From positions 1-64,000 of the forward strand of contig CAXATH010000004.1 in NCBI GenBank assembly GCA_963972195.1: a stretch of 64,000 nucleotides of DNA, in the 5' to 3' direction. Origin of the DNA: Litorimonas sp963972195 (GTDB lineage: Bacteria > Pseudomonadota > Alphaproteobacteria > Caulobacterales > Maricaulaceae). The notes beneath the pieces were generated by a model. It made no database searches and was not told the origin of the DNA. It worked only from the letters and a program-made list of their open reading frames with translations. Below, piece by piece: positions 33,117-41,043 of this stretch (within the stretch, counting starts at the first letter, position 1; every line of letters begins with the position of its first letter). The translations under genes were made by a program, and so were the position numbers.

Positions 33117-33443
33117 TTATGGATCCGTAATGGTGATCGGCTCGGCTGTCTTATCCAGAGGGATAATATCGCCCTGCATAGGATCAACGGCCGGATCAAA
33201 AGGTCCTTGATTGAAGGCTGCTGCAAATCCAGCTCCTGCCTGCGCCTGCGGCGTTCCCGCTGGAGGCGGTGGCGGCGGTGGCGGCGGCGGTGGAGGCGGC
33301 GGTGGAGGCGGCGGAGGTGGAGGCGGAACCTCACCTGTGGGCGGAGGGGTATAGTTATTGTCCCCTCCTCCGCAAGCGGAGAGCGCGAACGCTGCAACAC
33401 TCGCCATCAAAATGATTTTGACAGTATTTGTTGGCGTTTTCAT
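33117..33443 (-). CDS. polyproline lipoprotein
   Basis: A 108-residue lipoprotein with signal MKTPTNTVKIILMASVAAFA and lipobox ALSACGGG. The mature part opens with TPPPTGEV and then 22 consecutive prolines, encoded by mixed CCG, CCT and CCA codons, then an Ala/Gly-rich patch and a short acidic tail. The Pro run would form a stiff polyproline II rod of about 60-70 angstrom and needs elongation factor P for translation. It starts at the base next to the DUF4331 stop, so the two are coupled. The function is unknown; a spacer or wall-spanning tether is plausible. Confidence 0.85.
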   Translation of the reverse strand: MKTPTNTVKIILMASVAAFALSACGGGDNNYTPPPTGEVPPPPPPPPPPPPPPPPPPPPPPAGTPQAQAGAGFAAAFNQGPFDPAVDPMQGDIIPLDKTAEPITITDP

Positions 33444-34991
33444 CTAGCCCTCCTCTCCAGCGTCATTAGGAGACCCGGGATATGGTGTGTTCAAATACGG
33501 AAATTCGTTTTGGACATCCATTGCCGAAATGGGCGCACCGTCTGTAAAGGGCTGATCCCCTACTGGCGCATCTTCCGGCATACAATAGCCTAGATTAGTC
33601 GGCGTACCGTTGACCGGAATATCATAGCAAAGCGCTCCCATGGCCACCCGGAGTTCAATATCTACAACATCATCGCCTGGACGACGTCCGTTCGGGAAAC
33701 CTGCCAAGTCATCGCCGGCCACACCGAGATTGCTTTGAGAGCCTTGTGGTGTCGGGGCAATACCTGTGTTCAAACGCATCATTTCAGACGGCGTCACAGT
33801 TGCTTGTTGGTTCACATCAGGGAAGCCTGTCAAGAACGCGGCAACCAGATCAGTCCGTGGTAGGTTTGATGGAGCAATATTGCCATCCGCACCTAACGCG
33901 TCGCGGAATAGAAGATCAATGAGGGCCGGGAATGTCGGGTTAGTGACAAAATCGGCAGCCTGAGCATCATCTTTTGGCTCAGAGGCATTGAAAAGGTCTT
34001 TAATCGGCAGGCCGATAACAATTTCATTTACCAATGGTGCAGAAAGACGCGAGACTTGAACAAATGCGCCGCCCTGAAGTTCAGGGTTCTCATAAGTCGG
34101 TGTCGGATCTTTCAAAGATGCTTGCGGCAAGCTGGCTGTTGTCCATGCACCGATTACGCCGTTTCCGTTACCGGTTACGCAATCAATTGGAACTTCCATT
34201 GCAAAAGTCGTCACATTAGAATCTGACAGCTCATTATTGTCTTCGCTTTGCTCAATCGACCCTTCCAGAGGAACGAGGTTAACCAAATCGAATATTTCGC
34301 CCAAATTCACGGCAAAAGCTTCGGCGCGCTGGCCAACGAACACACGGCCTGCTGTAGAACAACCCGGCAGCGTAACATCATACATGTACTGGTCTGCATA
34401 AGCTTCATAATCTGGCAGTGTTTTATTACCCACATTATCAAGCGGCTTTACGAAAGTCTGATCAATTGTTGTTCGAGTGCCGGATTTCCGGTCTCCCTCA
34501 ACGACTGTTAGTTGATAAGTTTCGTTCTCTGCCAGATTTGAGCTATCGCCCGCAGTCACAGGACCAGCATAACGTAGAGGGATAGGCAAGGTCTTGTCGC
34601 CGATATCCAGAGTTACGCCTTGGCCGCCATTGACCAGGCTATTATCGAAATCGAAAGAGTAGGTGATGTCTTCTACGGCATCGCCGTCATTATCGATATG
34701 GATTTCATATATCGCATCCGGATCCATCGTAAAGTAATTGGGTCCGCCATATGGAGACTGCAACGGCTGATAATTGGCGATAAAGGTAACAAATCCTTCA
34801 CGACCCGGCTCATAGCTGCGGAACATGTAAAAGTCGGTCCCGTCAACTTTTGGCGTTTCTGTGATGGCAGGTGCTTCTCGGTGACTGGAAGCCCAACTCG
34901 GAGCGACACCCGCACCGGCAACGGCCATAACACTACCCGCCAAAAGCAGGTTTCGAAGGGGCTTAGAGTTTGATTTCATAAGTTTTGGCAT
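33444..34991 (-). CDS. DUF4331 family secreted protein
   Basis: A 515-residue protein of the DUF4331 family. The signal (LLLAGSVMAVAGAGVAPSWA) is followed at once by SSHREAPAITETPKVDGTDFYMF, the family's mature N-terminal signature. Further family features are GPNYFTMDPDAIYEIHIDNDGDA and the RPGDDVVDIELRVAMG segment. The molecular role of the family is not established; members are common in marine and soil bacteria near ECF sigma genes. GAGGA lies 6 bases before the ATG at 34991. It is first of a two-gene operon with the polyproline lipoprotein, divergent from an ECF sigma gene at 35238. Confidence 0.88.
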   Translation of the reverse strand: MPKLMKSNSKPLRNLLLAGSVMAVAGAGVAPSWASSHREAPAITETPKVDGTDFYMFRSYEPGREGFVTFIANYQPLQSPYGGPNYFTMDPDAIYEIHIDNDGDAVEDITYSFDFDNSLVNGGQGVTLDIGDKTLPIPLRYAGPVTAGDSSNLAENETYQLTVVEGDRKSGTRTTIDQTFVKPLDNVGNKTLPDYEAYADQYMYDVTLPGCSTAGRVFVGQRAEAFAVNLGEIFDLVNLVPLEGSIEQSEDNNELSDSNVTTFAMEVPIDCVTGNGNGVIGAWTTASLPQASLKDPTPTYENPELQGGAFVQVSRLSAPLVNEIVIGLPIKDLFNASEPKDDAQAADFVTNPTFPALIDLLFRDALGADGNIAPSNLPRTDLVAAFLTGFPDVNQQATVTPSEMMRLNTGIAPTPQGSQSNLGVAGDDLAGFPNGRRPGDDVVDIELRVAMGALCYDIPVNGTPTNLGYCMPEDAPVGDQPFTDGAPISAMDVQNEFPYLNTPYPGSPNDAGEEG

Positions 34992-35179
34992 TCTTGGTCC
35001 TCAATTTTTACTATACAGCTGCCATTTTCAGCGAACGCACAGGCCCACAAAGATTAACTGTAAGGGGTTGGTGGTGCTTCAGTTACGACCCCGTTTCCAA
35101 AATGGGTGCAGGAAAACCGAAAAATTCGAGGTTTTTTGAAGAAAAAGACCTGATTCTTAGCTTATCCGACTGATTTGGC

Positions 35180-35186
35180 GGAACTT
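35180..35186 (+). promoter_or_regulatory. ECF-type -35 element upstream of sigma gene
   Basis: GGAACTT at 35180-35186 matches the -35 of many group-IV sigma factors and lies about 50 bases before the sigma start. A clear -10 was not fixed; TTGAATAG begins about 16 bases further. Autoregulation by the ECF sigma is a reasonable guess. Confidence 0.4.
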
Positions 35187-35237
35187 ATGGCGATACCAGG
35201 CTTTGAATAGTTTAATCTCAACCAAAGGATCGGGGCC

Positions 35238-35813
35238 TTGGATACCTTCACCGAAGAGAATTTGATATTGGCAGAATGTCTGTCCAAATGCGCAAGAGGC
35301 GATCACAAAGCTTTCGAACGAATCTATACAATCACATATGGAAAACTAAACGCCATTTTATGCGGTATGGTACAAGATGAAACTCTTGCACATGATATAT
35401 TGCAGCATGCCTATATTTCCATTTGGAAGAATTCGGCCTCTTATGATTCCAGCAAGGGAAAGGCATTTACCTGGATACTTGTTATAACCCGGAATAGGGC
35501 CATTGATCAGCTGCGAAAACTGAAAAGGCGGCCGGATACGACCGAGTTGATCGAAACGCTCCCGGATGAGACCGCGAAATCCGATTCTGCCGCGAAATCC
35601 ATGCTGTTGAAGCGGTTTCTAGACCCGCATCTCGACAAATTGCCGCCGGACATGTCTAGAGCAATTATGTTGAATATCGTTCACGGACTAAGTTCGCGTG
35701 AAATTGCGGAAACGATTGGGGTATCGCCAAATACCGTGAAAAGCTGGATAAGGCGCGGCCTAAAAAAACTACGTTCCCAGATCAATATGGCGGATTTGAA
35801 CGCCTTGCTCTAA
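35238..35813 (+). CDS. ECF sigma factor (SigK-like)
   Basis: A 191-residue ECF sigma; the best start is TTG at 35238, after AGGATCGGGG, since no ATG is close. Region 2 reads KAFERIYTITYGKLNAIL, ETLAHDILQHAYISIWKN and TWILVITRNRAIDQLRKLKRR. Region 4 reads LPPDMSRAIMLNIVHGLSSREIAETIGVSPNTVKSWIRRGLKKLR. The class resembles SigK, which pairs with RskA-like anti-sigma factors. A gene of that kind lies on the opposite strand just after it (35860-36579), though that one is coupled to a different sigma. It is divergent from the DUF4331 operon. Confidence 0.88.
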   Translation: MDTFTEENLILAECLSKCARGDHKAFERIYTITYGKLNAILCGMVQDETLAHDILQHAYISIWKNSASYDSSKGKAFTWILVITRNRAIDQLRKLKRRPDTTELIETLPDETAKSDSAAKSMLLKRFLDPHLDKLPPDMSRAIMLNIVHGLSSREIAETIGVSPNTVKSWIRRGLKKLRSQINMADLNALL

Positions 35814-35859
35814 GCTTTGTTGGCGCGGTATCCACCGCGGACCACCAAAAACCTAAAGT

Positions 35860-36579
35860 CTAAATCGTACCAATCGCGCCTGTATACAGGACGGGGCCTT
35901 CTGGGCCCGCGGATTTTGATCCGCCTTTTTGTTCCAGACTGATGGCAAGAACATCTGTTCCGTCCCGAAGATTTTCAGGCACCGCAAACGAGACGGACTG
36001 ATCCTCGCTGGCTTCTTCCATGACGCCGAGCGAAACAGGGCCGCCCTCACCTTCGCGGATAAGCCAAAGCTGCAAGTCGCCGTCCTCAGGAACACTTACA
36101 TTCGACAGCTTTGCAACAACTTCATGAGTCTCAGGGTTATAAATAATGGCGACAAGAGGCGGGCTTTCCTCTCCGGACAGTAAAGCCATCATTCGGCTTT
36201 GATTGGAAACAGGTTCCGTCGATGAGGTTTTGATGAAATGCGAACCAATCGCCAAAACAGCCACAATAGACGCCGCAGCCGCCATGGCTTTCCAGCGACC
36301 GGCATGATTGTCATTCATGGCCTGCACTATTTTATGGGCGGCTTCGGAATCATCCGTCTTAATCTCAGCCATGATACTGTCATACAATTCGGGCGGCGGA
36401 GTTCGGTGCGCCGAGTCAGAGTTCAAGGGAGAGAGCCAGACTTCAATATCGCGTACAGTTTCTCTAAAGCTCGCTTCTTCGGCGTAAGCTTCCCGGTAAG
36501 CCTCAATTTGGCCAGCGCTCGCCTGTCCAGTAAGGTAAGCAATGGCTAAAGCCTCATTATTTTTTCTCGTGTCGGTCAA
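35860..36579 (-). CDS. anti-sigma factor, RskA-like
   Basis: A 239-residue membrane protein. The cytoplasmic N-terminal domain has NEALAIAYLTGQASAGQIEAYREAY and FRETVRDIEVWLSPL. One membrane helix follows (WKAMAAAASIVAVLAIGSHFI). The periplasmic domain (about residues 115-239) is of the RskA type with VAIIYNPETHEVVAKLSNV, LQLWLIREGEGGPVSLGVM and AISLEQKGGSKSAGPEGPV. This domain in relatives is cut in two steps to release the sigma. Its start overlaps the stop of the sigma gene at 36576 by 4 bases, so that sigma is its likely partner; cross-control of the sigma at 35238 is possible. Confidence 0.88.
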   Translation of the reverse strand: MTDTRKNNEALAIAYLTGQASAGQIEAYREAYAEEASFRETVRDIEVWLSPLNSDSAHRTPPPELYDSIMAEIKTDDSEAAHKIVQAMNDNHAGRWKAMAAAASIVAVLAIGSHFIKTSSTEPVSNQSRMMALLSGEESPPLVAIIYNPETHEVVAKLSNVSVPEDGDLQLWLIREGEGGPVSLGVMEEASEDQSVSFAVPENLRDGTDVLAISLEQKGGSKSAGPEGPVLYTGAIGTI

Positions 36580-37067
36580 TTTCCAACTCGCTTGATCTTT
36601 TGATTTATATTTTCAAGAACGCGTGAAATATGGTCTTCGCTTTGATTGTGTTTAGCGGCAATCTCCGAGACAGATTCGTCCTGTAAATAGGCCTGCTTGA
36701 AAAGAACCTTTTCATTCTCGGATAAATTTAACGTAGAAAAATTTAGGGTCTCATTAGGATCGTTTTTTTGAGACACCGAAGGCGTCCCATCTAGAATCAC
36801 TTTTTTGGTTTTATAGTCCATGGCATATCTGTGCGCGGTGGCTCTCAACCAGTCCAAAGGATCCAGTGTCTTCTTATGGAATTCGTCTTTTTGATCCCAA
36901 AGACGGCAATAAACGGCTTTCAATACATGTGAAGCCTTTTTGTCATCATTAACAACCTGATAAATCAGACCGTAAACGTGTGAAGATGTCAGATTATATA
37001 TATCTGACATAACCGATTTCCCTTCTGTCCTGAGCCGGACGCATAATTTAGACAACTCTTCGCGCAT
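36576..37067 (-). CDS. ECF-like sigma factor
   Basis: A 163-residue sigma of the ECF kind. Region 2 is shortened and divergent: HVYGLIYQVVNDDKKASHVLKAVYCRLW and PLDWLRATAHRYAMDYK. Region 4 is LSENEKVLFKQAYLQDESVSEIAAKHNQSEDHISRVLENINQKIKR. An alternative start is the ATG at 37010, preceded by GAAGGG with 9-base spacing, which would remove 19 basic residues. It is translationally coupled to the anti-sigma gene at 35860. The two sigma genes in this locus are diverged paralogues placed in opposite orientation. Confidence 0.8.
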   Translation of the reverse strand: MREELSKLCVRLRTEGKSVMSDIYNLTSSHVYGLIYQVVNDDKKASHVLKAVYCRLWDQKDEFHKKTLDPLDWLRATAHRYAMDYKTKKVILDGTPSVSQKNDPNETLNFSTLNLSENEKVLFKQAYLQDESVSEIAAKHNQSEDHISRVLENINQKIKRVGN

Positions 37068-37375
37068 TAATTATGTCTCAGCGGTCTTTTTCTTTGGTTA
37101 TTAAGAATCATAGGCCCTTTTAACATTTTAATCTGCGTTAAACTACCAACAGATACGCGTATCCGCTTAAACTGGGTGCATTTGTCATGAATTATGCTGT
37201 ATTTGCGGTATTTATCACCACTTACACACCCGATGCTTTTTAGATAAGACTAGTTAGAATAAAGTCCAGAAAGTCATATGTAACTGCGCTGCCTTTAATA
37301 TTTTGAGGCCTGTCAGTTATTTTGGCACTCTTTGCCATTCATATGAAAAATAGTTCGCCCGAAAGGGGTATGAGA
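37068..37375. other. intergenic region with perfect 12-bp palindrome
   Basis: This 308-bp region between the minus-strand sigma gene and purT has no gene. The palindrome GATACGCGTATC lies at 37152-37163 between two TTAAAC sequences, one near 37137 and one near 37168. Such symmetry suggests a dimeric regulator site, but its target is not clear. No purine riboswitch was recognised. Confidence 0.4.
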
Positions 37376-38563
37376 ATGAAATTTATCGGCACAGCTCTTT
37401 GCCCTTCAGCGACAAAGGTAATTTTACTTGGCTCCGGCGAACTCGGAAAAGAAGTCGCGATAGAGCTACAGCGCCTTGGAGTTGAGGTCATCGCCGTGGA
37501 TAGATATGCTGGCGCGCCCGCCATGCAGGTAGCCCACCGATCTCACGTCATTAACATGACCGACGGCGCGGCTTTACGGAAACTAATCGAAGCCGAAAAC
37601 CCAGATTTAATTGTCCCTGAAATTGAAGCCATTGCGACAGACACACTCTGCGAATTAGAGGCGGAAGGCTTTACCGTTATTCCAACTGCGAAGGCGACGA
37701 AACTGACGATGAATCGGGAAGGCATTCGCCGTCTGGCCGCAGAGGAGTTAGGACTGAAAACCTCGCCTTATAGCTTTGCCGATACCGAAAGCGAAATGAA
37801 AGACGCGGCGGCAAATATCGGCCTGCCTTGCGTCGTCAAACCTGTGATGAGCAGTTCCGGAAAAGGCCAAAGTACGGCTCGGAATGTAGACGACTTGGAA
37901 AAAGTCTGGCGCTATTCTCAGGAAGGCGGACGGACGGGAGCGTCCCGAATAATTATCGAAGGCTTCGTAGAATTTGATTATGAAATAACGCTTCTGATCG
38001 TTCGGCATAAAGACGGCACATCTTTCTGCGCGCCTATTGGGCATTTGCAACAGGACGGCGATTACCGTGAAAGCTGGCAGCCTCAAAAAATGAGCGAGCC
38101 GGCGCTCAGGGCGGCGCAAACAATGGCTAAAAAGGTCACGGACGCCCTCGGCGGCTATGGCCTGTTCGGGGTCGAATTATTTGTCAAAGGAGATGACGTA
38201 ATTTTCTCTGAAGTGTCGCCCCGCCCCCATGACACCGGGTTGGTGACGCTGATGAGTCAGGACCTTTCTGAATTTGCTTTGCATGTTCGCGCTATTCTTG
38301 GGCTTCCAATTCCAGAAATCAGGCAGTTTGGACCTTCCGCCTCTGCCGTTATCATGGGACAAGGCCGCTCCGCCGATTTGTCTTTCGAAGGCGTTCAAAA
38401 CGCGCTTTCTGACCCCGACACGCAAATTAGACTTTTTGGAAAACCCGAAATTGACGGTTCTCGCCGTCTGGGCGTCGCTTTGGCCCGGGGCAAAACGGTA
38501 GACTCGGCCAGAGAAAAGGCCCGCACATCAGCGCAGGCCATTAAAATTAATTACAACAATTAG
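37376..38563 (+). CDS. purT: formate-dependent phosphoribosylglycinamide formyltransferase
   Basis: The start is the ATG at 37376 (MKFIGTALCPSATKVILLGSGELGKEV), 7 bases after GGGG. It matches the E. coli PurT N-terminus (GTALRP..TRVMLLGSGELGKEV); the longer openings are not conserved. The 395-residue enzyme is an ATP-grasp protein that makes formyl-GAR from formate, ATP and GAR in purine synthesis. Motifs: VEVIAVDRYAGAPAMQVAHRS, KPVMSSSGKGQS (ATP-binding Lys and Gly loop), FSEVSPRPHDTGLVTL (metal-binding Glu and substrate residues). It offers a folate-independent route. Its stop abuts the stop of the convergent vWA gene. Confidence 0.96.
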   Translation: MKFIGTALCPSATKVILLGSGELGKEVAIELQRLGVEVIAVDRYAGAPAMQVAHRSHVINMTDGAALRKLIEAENPDLIVPEIEAIATDTLCELEAEGFTVIPTAKATKLTMNREGIRRLAAEELGLKTSPYSFADTESEMKDAAANIGLPCVVKPVMSSSGKGQSTARNVDDLEKVWRYSQEGGRTGASRIIIEGFVEFDYEITLLIVRHKDGTSFCAPIGHLQQDGDYRESWQPQKMSEPALRAAQTMAKKVTDALGGYGLFGVELFVKGDDVIFSEVSPRPHDTGLVTLMSQDLSEFALHVRAILGLPIPEIRQFGPSASAVIMGQGRSADLSFEGVQNALSDPDTQIRLFGKPEIDGSRRLGVALARGKTVDSAREKARTSAQAIKINYNN

Positions 38564-39955
38564 TTAAATGCTGAGGCGCGTAATATTCAACCGGCTCGCA
38601 ATATCGCTAAACGCGCCTTTTAATTCTTCTGCATTTCTCGCATCAAAATAATTATCCTTCTCCGACGCGCAGGATTTTAGAAGTTTTTCCATCTCGCCAC
38701 GCCCAGCGCCCATACGGTATCCGACCGTATAGATCTGTATGCCGTCTTTTTTCGCCGCTTCACAAAGATTGGCGGTTCGCTCATTAGCGGCTTTTTCATC
38801 TCTGCCATTATGCGTCGTTTGACCCTTATTTTGGGAAAGCGTATTTTGTCCATCCGTCATGACGACCATGGCATTCACGGGATCATTACTTTTTTTATCA
38901 TAGCTCTTCCGGACTTCCGTTAGAGGCACGTCTTTTTGAAGAGCGCGCCACCCCCAGACAACACCAGAGGGCAGATAAGTCTCGCCTTTGACCTCTAGGT
39001 CATCAATCGTCCGTTCGACTTTTTTCAAATTTTTGACCAAGGGCAGCATTTCCGTGCCGCAACGTTCATTCATTATACCGGGAATGCGGCGAGAGGCGTA
39101 AGGCGCTTGCTCATTATACGGGGACTGACGAGAGCCAACACAACCATACCAATTATAGTTAGTTTGGCGCATGCCGCAGATTCGCCTGCCCGTATCTTCA
39201 TATTCGCCTTCAGTGCACTCTTTCTCTTCTATACGGCGAGTCCCGCGATGCTGCCCGTCGACGATAATGTCCTCAGTGCGATACCGTCCGGTGCCTCGAC
39301 ATACGCGCGGCTTAATAGTTCGCCGCTCATTATAGCAATGCTCATATTCCCGGGACGTACCGTCTTGCGACGTATCAATCCAATGGGATCTTTTGTTCTT
39401 CATCCCGACGTTTACATATTTACCGAATGGAATAACGGCCATTCGAACAGACGATTCAGACTCGCCCATAATTTTGACCATTTCTTTGGCCGCGACCTTC
39501 AAGTCTCCGATATTGTCGCCATACATGGAATCCGTTGTGTCCAGAACAAGCGCCAAATTAATCGGGGTCGACTTTGAGAGCGGCGCGCCAGCATCGGCTT
39601 TAATTTCAACTCTGTCTTTCCCGACCATGCCCATGAGAATTGTGTCATAATCGGTCGAGGCTTCTACATAGACCACATCGTTTTTAAGACGAACTTTGGC
39701 TTTAATAGGCCAGTTTTGGGTGTTGTGTTGAGCGATGACCTTATCGACCATAATCTGCATATCCTTACGACGCCCATCTTTGATTTGGGCGGCCGCGAGC
39801 GTTGCATTATCGACCATGTCTTGAAGACTTTGCTGTTTTTTCGTCGCAGAGGTGAAATCGACCGCCGCCCCAACGGCCAACAAAACGACGGACAGGGCTA
39901 TAGCGCCCATCATGGCAAAATTGCCGGAGGTTGATTTAAAATATTGCTTTAACAT
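38564..39955 (-). CDS. TadG-like pilus/surface protein with vWA domain
   Basis: A 463-residue protein. The N-terminal TadE/TadG-type segment (GNFAMMGAIALSVVLLAVGAAVDFTSATKKQQSLQDMVDNATLAAA, in two parts, residues 10-55) gives one membrane anchor. A vWA domain follows from about 135 with the metal site LALVLDTTDSMYGDN, the Thr in VKGETYLPSG and Asp in VVMTDGQN. Between residues ~195 and 300 lies a charged, Tyr/Arg/Glu-rich insertion with six Cys, probably disulfide-stabilised. TadG-like proteins act in tight-adherence pilus systems, but no tad genes are here, so this is an orphan. Stop codons of this gene and purT are adjacent. Confidence 0.85.
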   Translation of the reverse strand: MLKQYFKSTSGNFAMMGAIALSVVLLAVGAAVDFTSATKKQQSLQDMVDNATLAAAQIKDGRRKDMQIMVDKVIAQHNTQNWPIKAKVRLKNDVVYVEASTDYDTILMGMVGKDRVEIKADAGAPLSKSTPINLALVLDTTDSMYGDNIGDLKVAAKEMVKIMGESESSVRMAVIPFGKYVNVGMKNKRSHWIDTSQDGTSREYEHCYNERRTIKPRVCRGTGRYRTEDIIVDGQHRGTRRIEEKECTEGEYEDTGRRICGMRQTNYNWYGCVGSRQSPYNEQAPYASRRIPGIMNERCGTEMLPLVKNLKKVERTIDDLEVKGETYLPSGVVWGWRALQKDVPLTEVRKSYDKKSNDPVNAMVVMTDGQNTLSQNKGQTTHNGRDEKAANERTANLCEAAKKDGIQIYTVGYRMGAGRGEMEKLLKSCASEKDNYFDARNAEELKGAFSDIASRLNITRLSI

Positions 39956-40089
39956 GCCACTTCCCTTTGCCCACTATTTGAAGCTCACTCCCATAAGCTG
40001 GCGGAAATTAGCAAATTTGTCTTAGGAATGGCTTGGGAGTTGTGGTTAAAATAGGCTTAATGATTTTTCTTATATTGCAAGGGCTATGA

Positions 40090-41043
40090 ATGTTGAAATT
40101 GGCGCTTCCGCAGCTCTCTCCGGTTTGGCTCAATCGCGAAGGTAGCCTGTCTTCTGTATTGGGGGCGATCCGAACCGCGTCTGAAGAGCAGGTCGACCTC
40201 ATTGTATTTTCCGAAGGCTTTGTTCCCGGTTATCCGTTTTGGCTAGAAGGGACAGGCGGCGCCGCTTTTGACAATCCAAAACAGAAGAAAATTTTTGCCC
40301 ATTACGCCGATCAGGCCGTCACCATTGAGGATGGCCATCTTGACCAGGTTTGTTCGGCATTGAAATCGGCGGGGATGGCAGCCTATCTTGGCATTATCGA
40401 ACGTCCTCGTGACCGCTCCGGCCATTCGCTTTACTGCAGCTACGTCTATATAAATGTCTATATAAATAAAGACGGAGTTATTTGTTCAGTTCATAGAAAA
40501 CTCCAGCCGACTTACGAAGAAAGACTTGTGTGGAGCCCGGGAGACGGCGCAGGTTTGGTCACGCATAAACTGGGCGAATTTACAGTCGGCGGCCTGAATT
40601 GTTGGGAAAACTGGATGCCGCTTACCCGCGCGGCGCTTTACGGCCAAGGCGAAGACCTTCACATTGCCTGCTGGCCCGGAAATATGAGGAACGCCAAAGA
40701 CTTAACGCCTATTCTGGCCAAAGAAGGCCGGAGCTATTGCGTTTCCGTCAGCTCGGTCATGACGCCGGATTGCATTGAAAACGGTACCCCCTTTGCAGAT
40801 GAGATAAATGCCGCGCTCGGAGAGATGCCTGCCGATGGGGGCTCCTGTGTTGCCGCACCTGATGGCAGCTGGGTCTTGCCCCCGTTGAAAGCCGAAACCG
40901 GGATTCGTTATTGCGAGCTGGATCCGGCAAAAGTCCGGCAGGAACGCCAAAACTTTGATCCTGCGGGCCATTATTCTCGCCCGGATGTAACCCAATTAAG
41001 AGTTAATCGACAGCGTCAATCGACCGTGAAGTTTGACGACTGA
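40090..41043 (+). CDS. nitrilase / carbon-nitrogen hydrolase
   Basis: A 317-residue member of the nitrilase branch. The catalytic Glu is in LIVFSEGFVPGYPFW, the Lys in HRKLQPTYEERLVW and the Cys in GGLNCWENWMPL, the pattern of true nitrilases. These convert nitriles or related C-N compounds to acids and ammonia. An exact in-frame duplication GTCTATATAAAT lies at 40444-40467 and puts a repeated VYIN in a surface loop. It starts with ATG at 40090; an overlapping ATG at 40086 is out of frame. The 3' end overlaps the convergent esterase gene by 41 bp. Confidence 0.9.
   Translation: MLKLALPQLSPVWLNREGSLSSVLGAIRTASEEQVDLIVFSEGFVPGYPFWLEGTGGAAFDNPKQKKIFAHYADQAVTIEDGHLDQVCSALKSAGMAAYLGIIERPRDRSGHSLYCSYVYINVYINKDGVICSVHRKLQPTYEERLVWSPGDGAGLVTHKLGEFTVGGLNCWENWMPLTRAALYGQGEDLHIACWPGNMRNAKDLTPILAKEGRSYCVSVSSVMTPDCIENGTPFADEINAALGEMPADGGSCVAAPDGSWVLPPLKAETGIRYCELDPAKVRQERQNFDPAGHYSRPDVTQLRVNRQRQSTVKFDD

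Noticed and set aside
33207..33593. 128-residue plus-strand frame rich in Arg and Trp
   Set aside because: It is the complement of the proline run and of the DUF4331 end.
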